From contig NW_003101679.1 in assembly GCF_000003855.2 (NCBI RefSeq), positions 2,745,558-2,809,557 of the forward strand: a DNA stretch of 64,000 nucleotides. Reading direction: 5' to 3'. The notes under the pieces were generated by a model. It was given only the letters and a program-made list of their open reading frames with translations, was not told where the DNA came from and did not search any database. Below, piece by piece: positions 1 to 10,762 of this stretch (positions within the stretch are counted from its first letter, which is position 1; every line of letters begins with the position of its first letter). The translations under genes were made by a program, and so were the position numbers. This DNA is from Blastomyces gilchristii SLH14081 (taxonomy: Eukaryota; Ascomycota; Eurotiomycetes; Onygenales; Ajellomycetaceae).

Positions 1-2538
1 AAATCTGAAAGACAGAATGAGCTATATTGAAATTCTGGTCAAGATATCTCAAATGAAATGCTTGAGAATAGAGTGAAGCTTATTACATCTATTATTCTAA
101 CAAGTGTTAGAGATAATATTTCAAAAAGAAAATCTTCTGAGTATTCAAAACCTTGATGAAATGAGAATATCTCATCTAAAAGGAAAGAATTAGCTACTGC
201 TAGAAGAGATTGAAAGAATGATGTAATATCTGATGAAGAGTTCAAAGCTGTCAGAAATGAATATTTTTCAGATATTAAAAGAGCTAAAACAGACTGCTGG
301 AATAAATTTCTTAAAGAAGCATAAGAAAAGAAAGTTTTTAAAGCTTTTAACTATACTAAAACAAGAAGTGTAGCAAAACTTCCAGCCTTAGAATATGAGT
401 TTCAGAATGAATTATATACAGCAAACTCTTTTGAGAAAAAATGTCAAGCTTTCATGAGAATTCTCTTTCAGAACTCACCAGATTCAGATTCAGATTCAGA
501 GAAAGAGAATATATCACTTCTCAACTACATTGATGAAAATGACTGGGAATGGCCTGATCTTACATAAGATGAATTAGAGTCAGCTATCTTCTCAAGTTCT
601 GTTAAAACTGCTGCAGGTCCTGATTCAATTAATCACTTAATTATTCAAAATACATATTCCTACTTAAAGAATGAATATTTTGAGCTCTTTTTCAATCTCT
701 TGAAAAATGAATATCATTCTGAATGCTGAAGAGAAGCCACTGGAGTGATTCTTGCAAAACCTAATAGAAAAACTTCAATTCCTAAGTCATATAGAGTAAT
801 ATCTCTATTGAACTGCCTAGAAAAGGTTTTAGAAAAGATAATAGCTACTCAACTATCTTTTATAAGCTCTATAGATGATTCTCTTTTATTCAGTGAATAA
901 ATGAGAGATAGAAAACAGTGTTCTGCAATTGACACTGTTCTCTCAGTTGTTCATAATATTCAAATAGCAAAGCATGAGGATCTGGTCTCAACTGCAGTTT
1001 TTATTGATATAAAAGAAGCATTTGATCATGTTTCAAAGTCAAAGTTAACTCAGACATTGAACATATTAAAACTGCCACTTTCTCTAATAAAATGAGTTAA
1101 CTGTTTTATATCTAAAAGAATTATACAACTCTTCTTTGATGGAATGAAACAAGACAAGACTGAGATAAAAATAGAAGTATCACAGAGATCTTCAATCTCA
1201 TTCATTTTATTTGCAATATACACTGCATATCTATTCAAAAATAGAAATATGAGAATAGTGTGATCTTCAAGTTATGTGGATGATATTGATCTAGTCTACA
1301 GCTCAAAAACTATCAAAGAGAATTTGAAAGTAATTGAAGAAGCTGCAAAGGAAATCTTTGTTAGAGCAGATATTAATCAAATTCAATTTGATATGAATAA
1401 AACTGAGTTAATTCATTTCTTTTCTAGATTCAATGAGAAAGAACTATCTCTAACTCTTTTAAATAGAGAGATTAAACCCAGTGTAAATATCAAATGATTA
1501 GGAGTATGATTAAACTCCAAGTTGAATTTTAAATATCACATTCAACAAAGAACTGTCAAGGCAGAAAGACTATTGAATAACATAATCAGACTATCAAATA
1601 CAGAGAGGGGTCTATTCTTCCAGGCTATGAGACAGTTATATATAGCCTGTATTACATCAGTAGCTGATTATGAAGTTTAAGTTTGATGAAATAATCAAGG
1701 GAATTTCACTGAACTCTTTCAAAGTCTGTAAAACAGAGCCTTGAGAAGAATTCTGAGAGCATTCAAATCATCTTCTATTAAAGCAATGAAAATTGAAGCT
1801 TCAATTCCTCCTTCTGCTATTAGATTTGAAAAGGCCTGTATGAACTATGCTCTGAGAGTTGTAAAGATGAGCTCAAATCATATAATCAGCGAAAGAGTCT
1901 CTTCTTCATTTCCATCAATTAACTCTGGAAATGAACTGAATTGGAATAGATTTCTTGATTGAAATGAAAATAATTCTTTAAAGAAAATGTCTTCTCAACT
2001 GTACAGACTATGCTCTCTGATTAAAAATCAATTTTCTTCTTTAAATGTTGAAAAAGTTGATCATGAGAAGTTATCTCTCTGAAGAGAAAAGCTTGAATCT
2101 CTTATAGACTTATAAATAAGTGAACTATCAAAAGAGAAAGAATATGAACAGCATTTGAAGAGAATTTCTATAATCAATATAAAAGACTCTATTCTGATTT
2201 ATTCAGATGGCTCAAAAAATGAGTACTTGAATAGATTAGGCGCAGGCATTGCTTATACTGAAGATAATATTAATTTTATCTCAGATTTCTGAAATCTAGG
2301 CTCTGAATGTGAAGTCTTTGATGCTGAACTATTTGCAATAGTGAAAGCTTTCAAACTCATTGAAATAAAATCTCATAAAAGAGGAAATTGTTTGAAAGAG
2401 ACATGGATATTCTCTGATAGTCAAGCTGCTTTAAAAAGACTTAGAAATAGTCAGATTCATAATGATCAAATGAATCTTGAACTGATCTTAAACTCTGTTT
2501 TGAAAGTTCAAAAGAGAAGAACATCAAAGCTGATAATT
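1..2538 (+). mobile_element. LINE-1, 5' segment of a non-LTR retrotransposon copy (RT and part of RNase H)
   Basis: This is the middle of a LINE whose 5' part lies before the window. It aligns along its length with LINE-2 (position 1 matches about 18,107) and with the inverted LINE-3. It runs into the gypsy-1 LTR at 2,539 and resumes at 9,782. Its ORF2 reads through the reverse transcriptase into an RNase H domain, the arrangement of I/Tad-type fungal LINEs. Many in-frame TGA and TAA stops show it is dead. The sequence is AT-rich and has almost no CpG. Confidence 0.9.
480..2538 (+). pseudogene. LINE-1 ORF2 remnant: reverse transcriptase and N-terminal RNase H
   Basis: The RT core is recognisable by the intact YVDD active-site box (S-Y-V-D-D-I-D at about 1,273-1,293), preceded by the block reading VSTAVFIDIKEAFDHVSK at about 985-1,040. 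From about 2,190 the frame gives the RNase H motifs YSDGS, then DAELFAI, then SDSQAA, which carry catalytic D, E and D. The last part of RNase H (HWVPAH...DNELAD) lies on the far side of gypsy-1 at about 9,790-9,840. At least ten stops, many of them TGA where LINE relatives need Trp, break the frame. This is the only one of the three LINE copies here whose YxDD box keeps both aspartates. Confidence 0.85.
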
Positions 2539-2794
2539 TGTAAGAATAAGTGCTCGCGGCGATTATTCAGGTGTTTGCAGCTTGGCGTGATATGTACTGT
2601 TAACTACTAGAAGTGTTCACAGTAGGAAGATAAATGTAGAGGTCAAGTGTATAATAGCATTCAAGCTGAGTTGTGAATAGTATTCGTGAACTCCAGTCTA
2701 TATAGTTGTGTGTAGCCAAGGGCCACTAGCCCTATTGGTTACATGAGAGATAGGAATAGAGGTAAAGGATTCGTGAGGAGTGGGATTTCTTACA
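2539..2794 (-). repeat. gypsy-1 3' LTR (left end)
   Basis: It is 256 bp and runs from TGTAAGAATAAG to GGATTTCTTACA as written on the plus strand. By eye it differs from its partner at 9,526 by about 18 positions, all C/T or G/A transitions and mostly at former CpG sites. Such divergence between LTRs that were identical at insertion fits RIP-like or deamination damage better than simple ageing. Confidence 0.92.
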
Positions 2795-2815
2795 TACTCC
2801 TCCCTCTCTAAGGCT
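2795..2815 (-). other. Polypurine tract of gypsy-1
   Basis: Read on the minus strand this is a run of A and G (AGAGAGGGAGGAG) lying immediately upstream of the TG that opens the 3' LTR. That is the place and composition of the plus-strand primer in LTR retrotransposons. It independently supports the minus-strand orientation of the element. Confidence 0.75.
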
Positions 2816-3539
2816 TTGTCCGCGAAGCCTTTCACTGAGTGACTTCATAGTCAGCTCAGCACTGCAGTGATACTCACTAAAAACTCTTCATATCTGTAAA
2901 AAACCTCAGTGAGGAAAAATCCCTTATTATCATGAAGAAAAAAGAGTCTGTCACTCAGTTCCTTGTTCTGTGAGGTTCTTTGTGATCTACAGATTCTTCT
3001 CTAACTATCATGCAGATTCATCTCACATCTTTCATATAGAAGAATTTCAGTTGACTCTCAATCATTTTCATAAGATTCTTGTGTGATCATCACACAGATT
3101 CATCTCACAGATGAATCACTCTCTGTGAGATCATTCTTATCAAAGAGAAACATTTGTAAGTTAATCTTTCATTCATTCTCACAAATCATTGCTCTTTGAC
3201 ACTGTAGAATTATGAGGAATTTTCCATTCTTTCATCAACTCTGTAGAATTGTAGAATCAAGATGTCTGCAGTCTGCAATCACTCTTTGTAGTCACATAGA
3301 AAGATTCAGATCTGTGATTCACAATTACTCTTATTTACTAGAGTGATCTGACTATTCTGTGAGATCACTCACAGTGTAAGCAAACCTCTCTAGAGTAGTA
3401 TAAATATCCCAGATCTGTCTATGAAATCTTATCTTCTTTTTTCTTTTTCTGTAACAGCTCTTATCTTTATAAACTGTGAGTATTCTTATTCATCTGTGAA
3501 GTGTTTTCACTCAGATGATAGAGAGAGAGTGTTTCTGAT

Positions 3540-4400
3540 AATATTCACATATTGATTTAAGAACTTCTCAAGAATAAAAATTTTTTCAATTTCAACATCT
3601 TCATAAACAATGTCTGGCTGCTGCTGAGCTTCTTGTGAGCATCTCTGTGACTCCTTCAGTTGCTTTTTACTGACTGATGGAGCAGGGGTGCTGTCACCTA
3701 TGACTGTGTCTTCACCTCTCTCAGTTCTGTCACTGCACCTGATCTTCAGGCCAGTGGCTCACTTCATCTCTTTCTCAGGCCAGTCTCTGACTTCAAGCAG
3801 TGCAGTTCTTCTCTTTGCTGTAAGTCTTCTCATAAGTAATTTCTTACAGACTCTAGCTGACAGTTCTTATAAAGCTTCTAGTGTTGCCAGTGTCTTCTGC
3901 AGCTCTGCAGGCCTATGATCATCTTCTCCCTACTCACACAATCTCTGACCAGACATATATGAATATACCTAGATTCTCTATCAATGATTCTCACACTGCA
4001 GTGCATTTCTACAATCTCATTATCAATGAGAGATGAGTCTCTGAATACCCGTAAAATCTGAGTAGTCAAGGCAATGTGAATGTCATGAATTTGTGATGAG
4101 AGTTGATCTGAGCAGATGAGCTCTCTCTTCATATTCTCATTATTTTCAGACTGAATACTTCAGCATAACTGAAAGAGTGAACATAGCTTTGTAAGAGATA
4201 TCTGATCACATGTGCAGGTGGCCAGTCTTCAAGACTCTGTTATAACTGTACATACTCTGATGTTCAGCTTCTCTGAAGTCTGTGCATTTCTGACAGTCTT
4301 CATATCAAATGCAACAATTGTCTGTACCACAGACATGATACTCTCTGCTTCTTTGAAGAAGGAAATTGATAGTTGTGAGAGAATTAAGTGTTACAGATAT
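3540..4400 (-). pseudogene. Extra ORF of unknown function between integrase and 3' LTR of gypsy-1
   Basis: After the chromodomain-adjacent segment the minus strand still carries protein-like sequence, broken by stops and frame changes. One open piece is 4,132-3,878 (MKRELICSDQLSSQIHDIHI...). The next, at about 3,915-3,560, contains ELSARVCKKLLMRRLTAKRR and later EDVEIEKIFILEKF. It is rich in Lys, Arg, Glu and Leu, suggesting helices or a coiled coil. The matching part of gypsy-2 (about 11,490-11,260, minus) keeps similar residues with fewer stops. The canonical gag-pol layout has no gene here. I do not recognise the family. Confidence 0.5.
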
Positions 4401-4759
4401 TAATGATATGAGTGTGAGTTTTCTTTGTTTTTTCTTTGTTGATCTCTAAATTGCATTCACAGCCCTGTTTATTTTCTTGTTTTTTAGCTTTAATGAGAAC
4501 ATGTTTTCTTCTTCTCTTGTATACACCGCAGACTGTTCATCCCAGTAGAAACTCATCATCTTGTAGACTAGGGTTTGCAAATGACAGTGTTAATGTCTTT
4601 GTCACAATCAGGTTCTTAGTGAAGACTGTGTCATTCTGGCTTATCAGAATTTATGACATGAAAGTCATGTCTCAGCTTCTGCAGATATCTTATCTATCTG
4701 AATAATTCTCAAGTGAACTCATTCATCTTATCAGAATACTCTTATCACTGAATCTTGAA

Positions 4760-7700
4760 TCAGAGCTTGCAATCTTGCTTCTCTAAGTTAATAATTTCTT
4801 TAATCTGATATTCTCTTTCACTCTCTAATGCTTCACAGACAGAGTGATGAGTCACAGAATTCTCTTCTAAGAATTCCTTATATTTACAGAGTAAAGAGAC
4901 ATGAAAAACATTGTGCATCTGCAACTCAGGTGACAGTTTTAATCTGTAGAACTGTGAGCTAACTTTCTTCATAATCTTGCAAGACTCTGTCTGTAAGAGA
5001 TTCAGCTTCTTGCTAGATCTCTATATGATGATGTTTTCTAGACTCAGTCAGACTCTATTATCTTTCTTGAAACTCTTCACAATGTGCTTGAAGTCATAGT
5101 ATCTCTTCTGATACTCTTGAGCCTTTCTCAAGAATTCACAGACTTTCTCCCAGATCTTCTGAATTCTCTCAGCCTGTTCACAGGCATTATCACACTCTAT
5201 AGTATACTCTCACAGGTTCATCAAGATCATCTGCAGATGAGTCTCAGTGAGCATCTCAAAGAGGGTTTTACCTGTGCTGACATGCTTTGAGTTATTATAT
5301 ATAAACTCTGTGAGTGATAATCAATGCACTCAGTTATTCTGATTGTAATTGACAAAGCACTGCAGATACTGTTTCAATATACTCATCAGGTGTTCTATCT
5401 GATCATCTGTCTGTTGATGAAAAGCTGTGCTTAGATCTCATGAGATCTTCAGTATAGTTATCAGATCAGATCAGAACTCTTCTGTGAAGATTAATTCTCT
5501 GTCTGAGATAATGTTCACAGATAACTCATGCAACTGAATCACATCACAGACAAAGATATGAGCCAAATTCTTTGACTTCAAGTCCTTGCAGGTGGGTATA
5601 AAGTGTGTCATCTTAATGAAGTGATTTACTATCATCAGCACACTGTCAAAGCAGGCATTATATATGTTCTTGCTTTCAGAGAGGCTTACAAGAGCATTCA
5701 TTTCTAGCTGTTCTCAAGGTTTCTGCAGGATGAGTAGAGGAGTAAGTTCTTCATATGACCTGAACCACACTACCCGCGAACCCTGACAAACAGCATAAGA
5801 ATTCACTATCTTCTTCACAAGTTCTTGCATCTTCAGTCAGAAGTATTTTCTTGCAAGCAGCTTATGAGTTCTAGTGTCTGTAAAATGACTTACTAGAGAA
5901 GAGTTATGATGCCTTTTGATAAGTTCTATGTGTAGAAACTCATTCACAGGCACATAAATCTGACCCTCTCTTTACAAGAGGTCATTTAAGTCTCTTCAAT
6001 TCTTTGTTTCTGCAGGGTTGGTCCCTGCTGTGAGCAGTTTCTGAATATACTGAGCATATTCATTCTTCAGTTGCAGTTCAGACAATCTGAATAGAAGATC
6101 TTATGAAGACTTATGCTCTGTTTCTTCTTGCACCAGATCTTCTGCAGTGCTTCTCAAAGCCTGCAAACTCTTCAGGTTATAGATACTCTCTTCAAGAATT
6201 CTCACAGAGATTCTCAGAGTGTTGACTCTCAGTATTGCAGAGAGTAGTTGTGCAGACTTCTTTCCTCTCTCTCTTCTCTTCTCTCATAGAGGATTAAGAG
6301 ACTCTTCAGTCAATCTCTTTGTAACACTCAGTCTGAGCATTTCATGAAGCTTTTCTACCTTCTCTAGTCTCTCTGTATCTGTCACTCTGGCCTTCTTAAC
6401 ATAGTCTGGCCTGTGAGAGAGTCTGTCTGCTGGGTTCTTAATTCCCTTGATATATTCTATCTTGAACCAGAACTCACTCAGTCTCTGAGCTCAGTGAATC
6501 TGCTGCTGCAAGAGTTTCTTGATTGAAGTAAACTATTGTAAGCTGTTATGATCAGTTCTAACAGTAATCACTGTCATGAAACTCTCAAAGTAGTGACATT
6601 AGTGATGAAAGAATTTCACTATCATGAGAAGCTTCTGATCATGAATGCTATAGTTGATCTCTGCAGATTGCATCTTCTGTGAGAAAAAGGTCACTGAAAC
6701 CCAGTTCTCATTTAACTGTAGTTGTGAGACTATTTCTGAAATTACAAAGAAAGAGACATCTGTCTTCAATCTGATTAAGAGTAAGAAATCAAAATGAAAC
6801 AGCATCACTGCATTAATGAATGCCTGTTTCAATCTTGTAAAGGCTCTGTGAGCTTCTGAGATAAGAAAGTTCTTACAGTTCTTTCTTCTCAATAATCTTT
6901 TCATTCTCTGTTCATGGAATGATTTCTTCTTATTTTCATCCTTCAGCATGTCTGTAAGAGTCAAGAAGATTCTCATGAATACAAAGATAAATTATCTATA
7001 GAAATTCACAAAGCTCAGAAAGATCTGAATCTCATGAATACTAGTTGACTTCAGTCATGATAGAATAGTCTTAATTCACAAAGGTTTCATCTGAATATCA
7101 TCCGCGGTGATTACATATTCTAGGAAATTAATTCAGCAGACACTGAAGTTGCACTTCATGAGCTTAACATACAGTTCTGCCTCATCTAAGACCTTCAACA
7201 TGCTTCACACATGCTCAGTGTGTTCTTTCTTCTTCATGAAGTACATCATCACATCATTCAGATATATTATCATGAAGACATTCAGATATGCACAAAGTAT
7301 TTTATTGATAAAAGACTGAAATGCTGCAGAGATATTAGTCAGATCAAAAGACATCACTAGATATTCAAACAATTTCAGTGCAGTTCTAAAGACAGTCTTT
7401 CATTCATTCTCAGACTGTATTCACAGTCATGTATATGCATTGATTACATTCAGTTGTATGAATATGACAGCTCTCATAAGACAGTTAATCACATTCTCAA
7501 TCAGAGACAGAGAGTAGCAGCTCTTTATTATCTTGAAGTTCAGGTCACAGTAGTCTACACACAATCTGAGATCTTTATTCTTCTTCTTTATGAACATCAC
7601 AGGGGCTCCCGCAGAGGCCTGTGAAGATCAGATGAAGTCATTCTTCAGATTCTTCTTCACATAGATCTGCAAGGCCTCTGTCTCATAATGAGAGAGCTTA

Positions 7701-8400
7701 TAGATTGATTCTCAGAAGAGTTTCTGTTCTTCTATCAAATCTATTATCAGATTCTTCTCACAGTGAGAAGAAAGCTCAGCTGTCTTAGCTGAGCTGAATA
7801 TCTCTATGAGATCTCAGTATTTCTCTGATATCTGAAGCTCAGTTTCCATGACTGTGAGATTCTCAGACACTTATAAAGTCATTATATAGATGAGCTTGTC
7901 TTCTCTAATCAACTCTGCAGCATCAACTGCTTCTATCTTCATAAGTGAGTCTGTCAACACTGATTGAAAGTATAAACCTGACTCACAGACAGCTATGTGC
8001 AGATTGTGTCTTTGAAGTCATGCAAGTCTCAAATACATGTCATCTGTGATGTCTGTGATAATCACAGTTTCTGCAAATCTTCTCCAGATTTCAGAGAGAT
8101 CTTGCAATTCAAAGATGACCCTCACAAGTCTCTCAGTTCTCAGGTCTGAGTTCTCACACCCTGCTTATTGTAAGAGCAGGTTCTCAGTCTTCATCTTCCA
8201 GCTCATTCACTTCATGAGCTTTAGAGACATCACAGTGATCTGGGATCCTGAGTTCATTAATGCTTCTCATGCTTGCAGGGCAGCAGCACTGCAGTGCAGT
8301 CTCTTCTCACAAGCAAGCATTTTCATTGAGAAAGTAACAGATTCAGATGTCAGCTTCAAGGCCCTTAAGAAGGCTGTTACTGACTCTGTCCATGACTCTT
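4760..8400 (-). pseudogene. gypsy-1 pol remnant: RT, RNase H, integrase, C-terminal region
   Basis: In minus-strand order, the RT active-site box is near 7,262, reading YLND where YLDD is expected (a G-to-A change in the first Asp codon). RT/RNase H follows at 6,976-6,599 with AFTRLKQAFINAVMLFHFD and a FFSQKMQSAEINYSIHDQKL segment, typical of Ty3/gypsy. Integrase core is at 5,701-5,471 (IVNHFIKMTHFIPT, NIISDRELIFT). At 4,972-4,760 comes the FYRLKLSPELQMHNVFHVSLL block that precedes or forms the chromodomain region in fungal chromoviruses. Stops and frameshifts separate all pieces. Confidence 0.85.
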
Positions 8401-8429
8401 CAAATTTCTATTTTGATTTGTTCAGACAG

Positions 8430-9525
8430 TTTGTGTGAAGATGTTCTGATTTAGAACAGATGAAGCAGAGTTTCTTTTTCTTGATCTCTCTGTTGTGTAC
8501 TCTGTTTACAGAAGCTTGTGAAGCTCTCTCTTTCTGCTCAGCAGTCAGATGTGAATCTCTCTGTGTCTTGTCATCTTTTTCTGACAAACCTGTTCTCTGT
8601 TGTTCTGGCTCTTGCAGAGCTGGTCAATGATTCACTCTCTGTGAGTCTGTGACTCTCACAGTGATCTGCAAGTGATGGATGAGAGTCATCAGTTTCTCCA
8701 GAGTCAAGAGCTTAGAGTCTTGCTCAATGAGCTTGTTCTGCATGTCTTTATCCAGTCTCTTCATAAACATCATTATTCAGGTCTTGTTCCAGGGCCCTGT
8801 TTCCACAGGTTTCAATTCACATCACAATTCCATGAAGCACTGTGAGTAGTCTTTATCAGATTTCTCACCTCTTTTCCTAATGTTGATGATCACAGTTCAG
8901 GTGTTCTCTGTTCAGCTTGCAGAGTCTCTCAACTTGTTCTCTAGATAGGTCTTGAGAACAGACTATCAAGATCTCTCATGATCATTCTCTAGATGATTCA
9001 GCCAGTCCTTGACTTCAGTGTAATAGAGGCCTGTCATTACATAGGTGACAGCTTCTTCATCTTTCATGTCACACAGCCAGGCTTGCAAGTCAATTTCAAA
9101 TGCAAACTTGCAAAAGCTTTTATAGATTGTGATTTGATAGATGGCCTTAAGTGGTCACAGCTTGAGAAAGTTTCTTTTCAGTTCATGAGTGTCTCTGAAG
9201 ATCATGTCTAGAGACTCAGTTTGAGAGTGTTTGCAGGCAGTAAGCATTTCTTGTAGAAAAATAGCTTAATCTCACAGGAGATGCTCAAGAATGTTCTTCA
9301 CTGAGATTGGTTCATTCATGAGTTCAGAGGGTTCCTCTGTCACAGATGCAGAGAATGGTGTCCTGCAAGTGATTGGTAAGTTCTCTGGAACTTCTTTCAT
9401 GGAGGTTATCCATGATTCGAGTGACTGCTTCTGGGTGCCTGCAGTAGGGTTTGCAGGGGTTGAAGCATACAAGTTTCTAGTTCTTTCAGTCATAACAGGC
9501 GGTTGCTGACTGACTGAGCTTGAAA
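8430..9525 (-). pseudogene. gypsy-1 gag remnant with CCHC zinc knuckle
   Basis: This region begins at the inner edge of the 5' LTR and is the expected place of gag. At about 8,472-8,430 the minus strand reads CFICSKSEHLHTNC, which fits CX2CX4HX4C exactly, the nucleocapsid zinc knuckle. Upstream lies a degenerate frame beginning near the LTR edge. Its reading frame would need a GTG codon inside the LTR to open there, so the true start is not clear. Several stops are present. Confidence 0.75.
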
Positions 9526-9781
9526 TGTAAGAATAAGTGCTCACGGTGATTATTCAGGTGTTTGCAGCTTGATGTGATATGTACTGTTAACTACTAGAAG
9601 TGTTCACAGTAGAAAGATAAATGTAGGGATCAAGTGTATAATAGTATTTAAGCTGAGTTGCAAATAGTATTCGCGAACTCCAGTCTATATAGTTGTGTGT
9701 AGCCAAGGGCCGCTAGCCCTATTGGTTACATGAGAGATAGGAATAGGGGTAAAGAATCCGCGAGGAGCGGGATTTCTTACA
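9526..9781 (-). repeat. gypsy-1 5' LTR (right end)
   Basis: It is 256 bp with TG...CA ends. It retains CpGs that are lost in the partner LTR (ATCCGCGAGGAGCGGG here, ATTCGTGAGGAGTGGG there), while other CpGs are lost here and kept there. The two LTRs therefore mutated independently after insertion. The flanking TAATT at 9,782-9,786 repeats 2,534-2,538. Confidence 0.92.
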
Positions 9782-10762
9782 TAATTCATCTGCACTGGGT
9801 TCCTGCTCATATGAATATTCATGACAATGAATTGGCTGATTCAGCTGCAAAAAAGGGTGCAGAATTAAGCAGATCTATTCAAAAAATTGTGTCCTGGTCT
9901 TTTATAAAGAGAAAAATAAAAGAATCTTGTTTAGACAAGTGGAATGAAAGCTGGCAGAAACAAAAGAAGAGTATACATCATTCAAGATTTGAAACAAAAC
10001 CCAAGTGAAAATCTTGTTCAATTAAATGTAAAAAGAAAATATTCTCATCTATAATACAGCTGAAACTAGGACATGGCTATTTCAAATCTTATATACAAAG
10101 ATTTGATGATAGATTTGACTCAATAGAATGCTCATTCTGCAATACAAATGAGAATTCTGAGCATATTATAATGCACTGTGCATTATACAATAGTCTCAGA
10201 GCCAGATTGAAAGAGAAGTATGATCTAAATCAATTAAATATGAGATTCTTATTCTCAACTAAGACAGGAATTAAATACTTAATAGACTTTCTATCAGAAA
10301 CTCAAGCAGCTACAAGAAAATGACTAAATTCAGAATTATCTGAATATGAAGAGGAGGAAATCAATCAGATTTAGTCTGTTAAAACAGCTATACACTCTCT
10401 TTTAATAATTTGTTTTGTTATAGTCTCTCTTTACTTTATCTTTTTCTTTATCTTTTCCTTTCATTTTCTTTCTATTTATCTATTTAATGTGTCTATCTTT
10501 GAGACTGTGTTCTTTTTCTCTTTTCTTTTGTCATGATATTGTCAAATGGTTTCAAAGTATCAAAAGATGTTAAAACACTGCAATTTGTAAACAGTTTTTG
10601 TATTCTGAGCTGGAATTTTCTGATTTTGCATATCTGAAATTGATGAATGTATAATAGTTAACTTTACAGACATAGAAAAAACCCTGAGAACTAAAGTTCT
10701 CAGGTAGATGTCATAGTCTCTGACTGCATACATCTATAATTGAAGAATAATAATAATAATAA
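9782..10762 (+). mobile_element. LINE-1, 3' segment (end of RNase H, C-terminal zinc motif, 3' tail)
   Basis: This continues LINE-1 after gypsy-1. ORF2 resumes with HLHWVPAHMNIHDNELADSA, the last RNase H motif. At about 10,130-10,185 it has a cysteine/histidine cluster (C-S-F-C...H...C) as in the C-terminal zinc finger of fungal LINEs, and it stops at TAG 10,372-10,374. The 3' untranslated part ends in TGCATA-N4-TATAAT-N-GAAGAATAA and an (AAT)n tail at about 10,747-10,762. The tail abuts sequence matching gypsy-1 position 3,188, so LINE-1 inserted into gypsy-2. Confidence 0.88.

Larger units (their letters stand above)
2539..9781 (-). mobile_element. gypsy-1: complete Ty3/gypsy LTR retrotransposon inserted in LINE-1
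   Basis: The element is bounded by two 256-bp direct LTRs (2,539-2,794 and 9,526-9,781) that both run TG...CA, and it is flanked on both sides by the 5-bp duplication TAATT (2,534-2,538 and 9,782-9,786). The uninterrupted LINE-2 gives the empty site at about 20,628-20,640, confirming the boundaries. Coding domains (gag zinc knuckle, RT, RNase H, integrase, chromodomain-adjacent region) all read on the minus strand. A purine-rich tract sits just upstream of the 3' LTR. No typical TGG-starting tRNA primer site was seen next to the 5' LTR (9,525 leftwards), so the priming mode is unresolved. All frames are interrupted, so it is not autonomous. Confidence 0.92.

Noticed and set aside
3688..3918. 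Open frame on the plus strand inside gypsy-1, also conserved in gypsy-2 (11,279-11,491)
   Set aside because: It is the shadow of the minus-strand extra ORF; stops are avoided because the sense frame is rich in Glu/Arg codons.
8037..8438. 133-codon plus-strand frame inside gypsy-1
   Set aside because: It is antisense to the gag-pol region, with the zinc knuckle just beyond on the other strand.
9272..9544. Minus-strand frame starting inside the gypsy-1 LTR
   Set aside because: The initiating codon would be GTG within the LTR. It probably is the N-terminal gag region, but this start is not acceptable for a fungal gene.
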